A stretch of DNA of 40,652 nucleotides, taken from assembly GCA_965151315.1 (NCBI GenBank), contig CBCTZG010000018.1, forward strand, positions 1 through 40,652. Reading direction: 5' to 3'. Every line of letters begins with the position of its first letter. The first letter of the stretch is position 1. Of the stretch, positions 34,863-40,652 are shown one piece after another. The notes beneath the pieces are model-generated. The model had not been told where the DNA came from and searched no databases. It was given only the letters and a program-made list of their open reading frames with translations. Position numbers and translations under genes: made by a program. Source of the stretch: Avimonoglobus sp965151315. Its GTDB lineage: Bacteria > Bacillota > Clostridia > UBA1381.

Positions 34863-37800
34863 CTACTGCATATCCATCGATGCCACAATGACTGTAAATG
34901 CCATAGCGCGGGTTACATGCATATACGGGGCAAAAGTATTTTCGCCCACACCACGCATAATACCCAATGCCGTTACAGCGTCTACGCTTTCCCGCGCGTA
35001 CGCCGCAATATCCGCCGCGTCCACATAGGAAACAGCCGTCTGCGCCGGCTCTATGCCTTGCTTCTGGTACATTTTATACAGGATCACGGCCATATCCTGC
35101 CGCGTGATGCAGGCATTCGGATTGAAATTGCCATTCTCATCCCCTGCTACCAATCCCAAAGCCTGGGCGGTCGCAACGCTGTTGTAATACCAGTCATAGA
35201 ATTTTCCTTCTTTTTGCACATCGTTGAATGAGGATACATAGTTCTCATCGGTAAGCTTGTATGCGTCCATCAGCAGCTTGATAAACTCCGCCCGGGTAAT
35301 CTGCGCGTCTGGCCGAATGGATCCGTCCGCATATCCGGAAACAAGCCGCTCCTTTACCAGCCGGTCTATATATGGTTTTGCCCAATGGGTTTCTTCTAAA
35401 TCAGTAAACTGTACAGTCTGTTCCGTTTCCGTGTCCGGGATGGGCTGTAACGGCTCGGTTTCTGTATCGGGACTGGGAAGCACACTGATAATCCCGCTTC
35501 CGCCACCGCCGCCGCTGTGGCCGCCATTTCCGCTGCCAGAACCGCCCTTATTCCCTGCCGCCGTTTTTACAGCTGAAGCAAATACTGTCCGGATTTCATC
35601 CACGGTTTTAAATACCGTGCGGTCCAGGACCTTATGCGCGTAAATCAGCTCGTCCTCTACATCGTCAAGTGTGGCATAGGTACCTGCCAGATCCAGCTGC
35701 AGCGTCTTATTGGCTGCTTTGAGCGCATTACCCATACCTGTATAAGATACGCTGTTTATGTACGCCACTGCGCAGCACTGTTCATAGCTTTCTAAAAATG
35801 CCGCTGCTGTCTGATAGGGTGCGTCTTTCCGTCCCTGCAGCACTGCCTGGGCCACTGCTGTCTTCTCGTCATCCTCCAACGCAGGATAAAGATAGCTGCT
35901 GTCAATCCCCAGCAGCACCGCGTTTTCCGGCTGCTCGATCAACGTCCTGACTGCCGCAGAATCCTGTTCTTCGTTGATGGTTTTCAACAGCTGCTGTCTC
36001 GCCACCTCGCTGGTAAAATAAGGCTTCACCGCAGAGACAGCCTGGAAGGCCTGCGCCGCCAGCGCGTCCCTGACGTTCTTCTGATAAAAACTGCCGCTGC
36101 CCAAAGCCGCATAGTCACTGTCCGCGCCAAGGCTGATCCCAAATACCAGATTGTATTCTTCGATTGTTTCGATTACCGAATCGGCTTCAGCGCCGTTCAC
36201 CGCCGCCAGCGCCCGCTGCTGATAGCTGGGGCCATAATACTGGAAGGTGTCGTCCTCTCCGTTGAACCGCCATACACCATCCAGGCCTTTCATCGCCGCT
36301 TTTACCGTATACGCCTGTTCTTCTATAGCAGGCGTCCCCAGGCTATACCGGATGGAAAAGCTGCCCTGGCTGTTTGTTTTGACCGCATTGATATAGTCGA
36401 TCCCCTCCAGGCCTGCCGCATCTGGCTGATAGACTGTCAACAGTACCGTCCTGTCCGGACCGTTTTGTACCGTTCCCCATATTTCAGCCTGAACCGCCGC
36501 ATGATCTGGCTCAATGTCGATGTTGATATCCTCTTCACCTGCCGCTGTTTTGTCTGTGGACGGCGGTGCATAGTCCACAGGCACAAAAACTACAGTATTG
36601 GATAGCAATACGGCGTCACCTGTGCTTGCGACAGCAAACACCTTTAACGTACTTTCTGCAAGCGCGGCTGCGTTAATGCTGTACGCCCGGCCTGTTAAAA
36701 CCGTCTGTTCCGCGTCTGCGGCAAGCGTAACGGGAACCTGTTCCAAGGATACGATTTCATCACCCTGATACAATGCCGCATACAGCATGGCATTTTGTTC
36801 CGCAGCTGTATTGTTTGCAGCAGTGACATCCAGCAGCACATCCCCCGCCGGCAGTGCTTCCTGGGGTACGCCGTCTTGGGTAAGCGCGCATGTCAGTGTA
36901 AGCTCTGCAGGAACGTCAATGTAAACCGTCCGCGTACAGCTATATGTATCCACAGACGCCTGTACAGTCAGGGAACCGTTTTCATAGTATGCGGCGGCAT
37001 AGCTCCAGCTGCCATCTGCCGCAACGGGTACTTCAATCTTGCTCCCGCGCAGATCCAGGGACACCGTATCCGCGCCCGCAGCGGTTCCTGCCACCGTAAA
37101 CGGAAACGCCGTGATTTTTTCTCCCGCTTTGGGAACGGTCATTTTGCAGAATGGACCAATGTCAATGGGCACTACCTGATAGGCTGCATCTCTTGCGGAT
37201 AGATACAACGTGTCATTGTGGATAAACATGTTGACCGGCCCGCCGATCACATCCTTCTCCCAAACACGGACCGGGTTTGCCGGATCCGAAATATCCAGCG
37301 CAAATACTTTTGACGGCGGCGCGTTATGGCAGCGTTCCACAGCCATCAGCAGTCCGTTATATACATCCATTGCGATCATCTGCAGGTTGGCGGCCTGCTG
37401 CGCTGTCTGCGAGCCCCGCGAATAGTATCTGTAAGTGGAAATCTCGCCCTGGTCCAGCAGCTCCGCATCTACCATCAGGATGCTGCCGCCATTGGGATTA
37501 TCCTTGCTTCCAGCTTTGCCGCTGATACAGATGTACCCATCCAGGTAAACCGCTGTTCCCGGGTCCCCAATGGCGTGTTCGCCGCTCAATACCTGTTCGC
37601 CCTTCTTTTCAGCGGTTACCGTTTCTTCATAGGTGACCGAATAGGATACAATTTTATTATCCGCATTGTATACATAAATATTGGTATCGCTGAAACCCGC
37701 CACCGTTACCTTTCCCAGCGATAGGTTCACAGGCGCGGCGTCCGCCGGCTTACTCAGGTCGAATACCGCGATACCGCTGTTATGGCAGACATAGACGTAT

Positions 37801-38228
37801 TCTTTTCCATCAATCACCTGAGAGGTGATATAATTCGCCGCCCGATATGCGTCATACTGGGCAACGACAGCCGGCGCTTCCGGCGTTTCGGATACCTGAT
37901 ACCGGTATAGCCGGTCATTGGAGCTGTAAAACAAATTATCCCCGGTAACATAAACATTCCTTTTATCGGTTACAATCCCGTCGCTGTTAATCCGGTCTCC
38001 AAACGCGATCTGCTGGCTGTCTATGTTATCGATGATATACAGCCCATTTTCGCTTCCGTTGCCGACTACAGCGTATCCGTACGCCCCGTAAACAGCCGAG
38101 CTCCAAACCTGCCCGCCGCCGGGGATCTCCCCTGTACTGAACGGTTCCGCGTCCGCCGCCGTCCACAGCAGGCCCATCAGCAGGCTGACACAAACAATCC
38201 AGGATATCATTCTGCTTTTTACTTTCAT
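34863..38228 (-). CDS. LVIVD-propeller/Ig-like protein with C-terminal SLH anchor
   Basis: The 1121-residue protein has a signal peptide (MKVKSRMISWIVCVSLLMGL, cleavage near AEP). Residues about 30-355 are an LVIVD-like propeller (YVCHNSGIAVFDLSKPADA; FALDISDPANPVRVWEKD). Ig-like domains lie at about 358-550 (MTVPKAGEKITAFPFTVAGT; MLYAALYQGDEIVSL). A further beta domain lies at about 560-660 and a mainly helical region at 670-885. A Gly-rich linker (about 889-915, GSGSGNGGHSGGGGGSG) leads to three SLH motifs (about 938-1121: THWAKPYIDRLVKERLVSGY, ITRAEFIKLLMDAY, ITRQDMAVILYKMY). GGGAG precedes the ATG. It is probably a surface carbohydrate-binding or scaffold protein; no enzyme motif is seen. 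Confidence 0.84.
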   Translation of the reverse strand: MKVKSRMISWIVCVSLLMGLLWTAADAEPFSTGEIPGGGQVWSSAVYGAYGYAVVGNGSENGLYIIDNIDSQQIAFGDRINSDGIVTDKRNVYVTGDNLFYSSNDRLYRYQVSETPEAPAVVAQYDAYRAANYITSQVIDGKEYVYVCHNSGIAVFDLSKPADAAPVNLSLGKVTVAGFSDTNIYVYNADNKIVSYSVTYEETVTAEKKGEQVLSGEHAIGDPGTAVYLDGYICISGKAGSKDNPNGGSILMVDAELLDQGEISTYRYYSRGSQTAQQAANLQMIAMDVYNGLLMAVERCHNAPPSKVFALDISDPANPVRVWEKDVIGGPVNMFIHNDTLYLSARDAAYQVVPIDIGPFCKMTVPKAGEKITAFPFTVAGTAAGADTVSLDLRGSKIEVPVAADGSWSYAAAYYENGSLTVQASVDTYSCTRTVYIDVPAELTLTCALTQDGVPQEALPAGDVLLDVTAANNTAAEQNAMLYAALYQGDEIVSLEQVPVTLAADAEQTVLTGRAYSINAAALAESTLKVFAVASTGDAVLLSNTVVFVPVDYAPPSTDKTAAGEEDINIDIEPDHAAVQAEIWGTVQNGPDRTVLLTVYQPDAAGLEGIDYINAVKTNSQGSFSIRYSLGTPAIEEQAYTVKAAMKGLDGVWRFNGEDDTFQYYGPSYQQRALAAVNGAEADSVIETIEEYNLVFGISLGADSDYAALGSGSFYQKNVRDALAAQAFQAVSAVKPYFTSEVARQQLLKTINEEQDSAAVRTLIEQPENAVLLGIDSSYLYPALEDDEKTAVAQAVLQGRKDAPYQTAAAFLESYEQCCAVAYINSVSYTGMGNALKAANKTLQLDLAGTYATLDDVEDELIYAHKVLDRTVFKTVDEIRTVFASAVKTAAGNKGGSGSGNGGHSGGGGGSGIISVLPSPDTETEPLQPIPDTETEQTVQFTDLEETHWAKPYIDRLVKERLVSGYADGSIRPDAQITRAEFIKLLMDAYKLTDENYVSSFNDVQKEGKFYDWYYNSVATAQALGLVAGDENGNFNPNACITRQDMAVILYKMYQKQGIEPAQTAVSYVDAADIAAYARESVDAVTALGIMRGVGENTFAPYMHVTRAMAFTVIVASMDMQ

Positions 38229-38291
38229 AAATTCTTACTCCCAATATAAAATTGGCGAGTACCTCCTTCCATTGACGTCCCCATAATCTGA

Positions 38292-39962
38292 TTATTTTGT
38301 GATTGCAGATACGATCGGAGCCATATCAGCTTCCTTCCACAAAAATGCTTTTAATGTATACGTGTCTCCATCCTCCGGTATACTGACCGCATCTGTCGTG
38401 ATCGTCTTCGCATCGGATGTCAGCGCTTCTTCACGTGTCTGGCACGAAATAAATTGATTGTCTTTATACAGCGCAAGGACAAGCTGTACCGTAACATTCT
38501 CCAGGTTGGCAGATACCGTTGCCGCGGCAGTATGATCATCTTTGATCTCAAATCCCGTTACCAAGCAATCCGCATCCACAGTGAATGTTCTCGTTTCTGC
38601 GGTTTCCGCAGCCGCTTCACCATCCGCAGCAGCTGCTGCGGTGATTGTGTGCGCGCCGTTTGCCAGTCCTGCCGCAGAATAGAACCACTTGCCGTCTGCA
38701 TCTGGAGTAACACTTATCTCCGGATCCCCATCAATTTTGAGCTGTATCATATCTGCTCCAACAGACGTACCTGTAATATCAACACTTGCTTTTTTGACAA
38801 CCGCGTCATTCGCAGGGGCCGTAATGTCAACGCCGCAGATTTCATTGATTCTGATCATATATCCCCGGGATGCGGTGTAAACCGTTCCCCCATCTGGATA
38901 TATCCCGTACTGCCCCTTATTCGCATCCTGCAGTGTGGCAACCATCGTCAAAGCTTGGTCATCGTCAATATTGTAGATATTCACGCCATGGTAATACGAA
39001 ATATACCATACGCCATCCTGGACAAATCCATCTCTTAACATCTCTCCCGGACGGTATGCGTCCTTACCGGGCAGTTCTTCCTTAGAATAGCTTCTGGCCA
39101 GCTTTACATCATAAATATCGCTGATATCATAAATCTCAGCCGCATTGCTGCCGGTCACATAGAGATAATTCCCTTCTACCGTCATATTAATAATTTTTTC
39201 AGTTCCAAGCTTTGTATCAGGATCATGAATAGTTCCTATGTACGTAACATCATTTGCGGCCGCAGCCAGATCCTCGGCGTTCTTCACGTGTTCTCTAAGC
39301 TTTGTCATATTTCCGTAGATATCAATAGACGGCGTTTCAGATCCTGCCCGATATCCCACAAAAGCATAATCACCCGCGAGGGTCACTGCAGTACATCTTT
39401 CAAATACTGTGTCCGGCCTGCCGCCTAACGTACGGTTTGACTGAATTGAGCTGGCCAGCGCCGCATCATAAATCCTAAAACAGCCGGACTCAGCTGACAT
39501 CACCAGGGATTCGTCCGCACAGATGTCATAGGTGTTATCCGTCCAGTCTCTGCCCCGAAGAAGAACGGGCGCCGCCGGATTTGAGATGTCATATTTCCTG
39601 AGGCCGCTGGAGGCAAGACTCGTTCCGCCGTCTGAAGCAAATGCGGCATACAGGAAATCTCCCTCAAGCCATAACAAATTGCCTCTATCAGGATCTACCG
39701 TTCCTTGGTACATGGAATCCCCGGGTGTGATGTCCTTTAAAGTGTCCCCGTCCCACTGGAATACCCGAAGTCCATGCGTAGCGTCCACTGCGTATACATA
39801 GCGGCCGTTTGCGCAAACATCCCAAATGTTGTATGTCCCAATGCCGGTATCGCCTGCTGTAACCATGCGTTCGCTCCTGTTCGCCACATATGCCGCATTT
39901 GCATGAATAGCCACGCTTGCGAGCATCATTGCTGATAGTAAAACGGAAATGATTTTTTTCAT
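38292..39962 (-). CDS. Secreted LVIVD-propeller/Ig-like protein
   Basis: The 556-residue protein has a signal peptide (MKKIISVLLSAMMLASVAIHANA). Residues about 30-370 form an LVIVD-type propeller (HGLRVFQWDGDTLKDI; LRKYDISNPAAPVLLRG; AEIYDISDIYDVKLARSY). An Ig-like domain follows at about 377-480 (ITAPANDAVVKKASVDITGT). The C-terminal module (about 485-556) has LVLALYKDNQFISC and LKAFLWKEADMAPI, shared with the proteins at 1288-3039 and 34863-38228. It has no SLH anchor, unlike its paralogue just downstream. GGAGGGACAAAC precedes the ATG. It may be released or bound through partners. I see no catalytic residues. Confidence 0.82.
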   Translation of the reverse strand: MKKIISVLLSAMMLASVAIHANAAYVANRSERMVTAGDTGIGTYNIWDVCANGRYVYAVDATHGLRVFQWDGDTLKDITPGDSMYQGTVDPDRGNLLWLEGDFLYAAFASDGGTSLASSGLRKYDISNPAAPVLLRGRDWTDNTYDICADESLVMSAESGCFRIYDAALASSIQSNRTLGGRPDTVFERCTAVTLAGDYAFVGYRAGSETPSIDIYGNMTKLREHVKNAEDLAAAANDVTYIGTIHDPDTKLGTEKIINMTVEGNYLYVTGSNAAEIYDISDIYDVKLARSYSKEELPGKDAYRPGEMLRDGFVQDGVWYISYYHGVNIYNIDDDQALTMVATLQDANKGQYGIYPDGGTVYTASRGYMIRINEICGVDITAPANDAVVKKASVDITGTSVGADMIQLKIDGDPEISVTPDADGKWFYSAAGLANGAHTITAAAAADGEAAAETAETRTFTVDADCLVTGFEIKDDHTAAATVSANLENVTVQLVLALYKDNQFISCQTREEALTSDAKTITTDAVSIPEDGDTYTLKAFLWKEADMAPIVSAITK

Positions 39963-39998
39963 TGTTTGTCCCTCCTTTATTTTCGTATTCCTATATTT

Positions 39999-40652
39999 TT
40001 ACGGTTTTATAACCGTATCAACCGATGCGTGTGTCCCTCCAAATTCCGGTTCGGACAAATCATCATCCCAAACAAGCCGCCCAATGTTTTCAGTCACTGA
40101 ATTTATGATCATCGTCTGGTAAGCGCCTGTATTGATATAATAGGCATGCCTACAATTAACTGCTGTGTTACTGTCAAAAATTACGCCGCGTTGCGTAGCA
40201 GTCGCATTGTCGGTCAACAAGATTTCAGGAGATACATGGCAAAAATACCCTTCGTCGGGGATTGCCCGCTTCCACTGCGTTCCCGGATGATTCTCATCGG
40301 GGCCGTTATACGCCTGGACGGTATTTCCCCGGACGGTGATATTAAAGAACCCTGTTCCGTACAGCCTGCTGCCATTTACATACGGTGTCTGCACGATAAT
40401 TTGTGCCGGATAGTCGTTTTTTGTGTTATACATAGCGTTGTTTTCAATCAGCACATTTCGGATGGTATTGAGCTGCCCTCTGTCCTCCTTTTGAGCAACA
40501 CGCAGCCAAATGTTTGGGGAATTATTGAACGTATTTCCTGTTATAATGATTTTCCTAAGCGTCGCCTGATAAAACAATATCCCATTCGAAATCTCATTCA
40601 GCGTATTGTCTCGGACAACAATACGTTCATTCGCCTTTTTGCAGACTGAATA
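39999..40652 (-). CDS. Right-handed beta-helix protein, C-terminal part only
   Basis: The frame is open to the window edge, so the N-terminus lies beyond 40652; 217 codons before the stop are visible. The reading frame has regularly spaced helix rungs: ERIVVRDNTLNEISNGI, KIIITGNTFNNSPNIWLRV, NVLIENNAMYN, NITVRGNTVQAYNG and GVIFDSNTAVNC. The NNT/GNT turns are typical of parallel beta-helix polysaccharide lyases or hydrolases (NosD/pectate-lyase-like). Only the tail is seen, so neither an anchor domain nor catalytic residues can be judged. It precedes the LVIVD/Ig gene by 36 bases and is likely the upstream member of the same operon. Confidence 0.75.
   Translation of the reverse strand, partial: YSVCKKANERIVVRDNTLNEISNGILFYQATLRKIIITGNTFNNSPNIWLRVAQKEDRGQLNTIRNVLIENNAMYNTKNDYPAQIIVQTPYVNGSRLYGTGFFNITVRGNTVQAYNGPDENHPGTQWKRAIPDEGYFCHVSPEILLTDNATATQRGVIFDSNTAVNCRHAYYINTGAYQTMIINSVTENIGRLVWDDDLSEPEFGGTHASVDTVIKP

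Noticed and set aside
40001..40016. Short inverted repeat ACGGTT/AACCGT at the end of the beta-helix gene
   Set aside because: It overlaps the last codons, has only six pairs and is followed by A-rich rather than U-rich sequence on the transcribed strand, so it is not a terminator.

Overview
The window looks like chromosomal DNA of a Firmicute, most likely an anaerobic member of the class Clostridia living on plant polysaccharide. The sequence evidence is a CtsR-McsA-McsB-ClpC heat-shock operon with a good CtsR box, S-layer-homology (SLH) surface anchoring, BspA-type leucine-rich repeats, stalk (copper-amine-oxidase-like N-terminal) domains, a GGGtGRT protein next to a NifU-like scaffold, AGGAGG-type ribosome binding sites and sigma-A promoters. 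I see no phage, insertion sequence, CRISPR array, rRNA or tRNA. Species cannot be named from the sequence alone.

Left part (1-8.9 kb): a YeiH-type membrane transporter; a secreted beta-rich protein of unknown function (1288-3039); the GGGtGRT/NifU-like pair (3161-4872); and a cytoplasmic heparinase II/III-like protein (5023-6699). The last is divergent from an iron-sulfur aldo/keto reductase and an ECF-transporter S component (6884-8561). A worn copy of the 3' end of the GGGtGRT gene lies at 1223-1281, on the far side of the secreted gene.

Second part (8.9-14.3 kb, minus strand): an ECF sigma factor, an overlapping membrane anti-sigma-like protein, and three exported stalk-domain proteins. 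One of these is fused to BspA-type leucine-rich repeats and one to a CAP domain. This looks like a cell-envelope signalling cluster. Behind it is a decayed GNAT acetyltransferase gene.

Housekeeping core (14.5-24.9 kb): hisH-hisF standing alone; ctsR-mcsA-mcsB-clpC with an unusually short McsA; divergent prs; then trkA-trkH for potassium uptake. Strong hairpin terminators separate most units.

Right part (24.9-40.65 kb, all minus strand): a tightly spaced run of large exported proteins followed by two carbohydrate-active enzymes. In transcription order these are a right-handed beta-helix protein (cut by the window edge); an LVIVD-propeller/Ig protein; an LVIVD/Ig/SLH protein; an SLH protein; a 1389-residue LVIVD-SLH-Ig-pectate-lyase-like fusion; a GH105 unsaturated uronyl hydrolase; a GH43 glycosidase; and a frameshifted DUF1861-like remnant. 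I read this as a surface-anchored pectin or rhamnogalacturonan utilisation locus: binding and backbone cleavage at the wall, then intracellular trimming of unsaturated oligomers. It is the most interesting part of the window because of the repeated pairing of beta-propellers with SLH anchors and a beta-helix. A C-terminal beta-sandwich module recurs in the left-hand secreted protein (1288-3039) and in two proteins of this locus.
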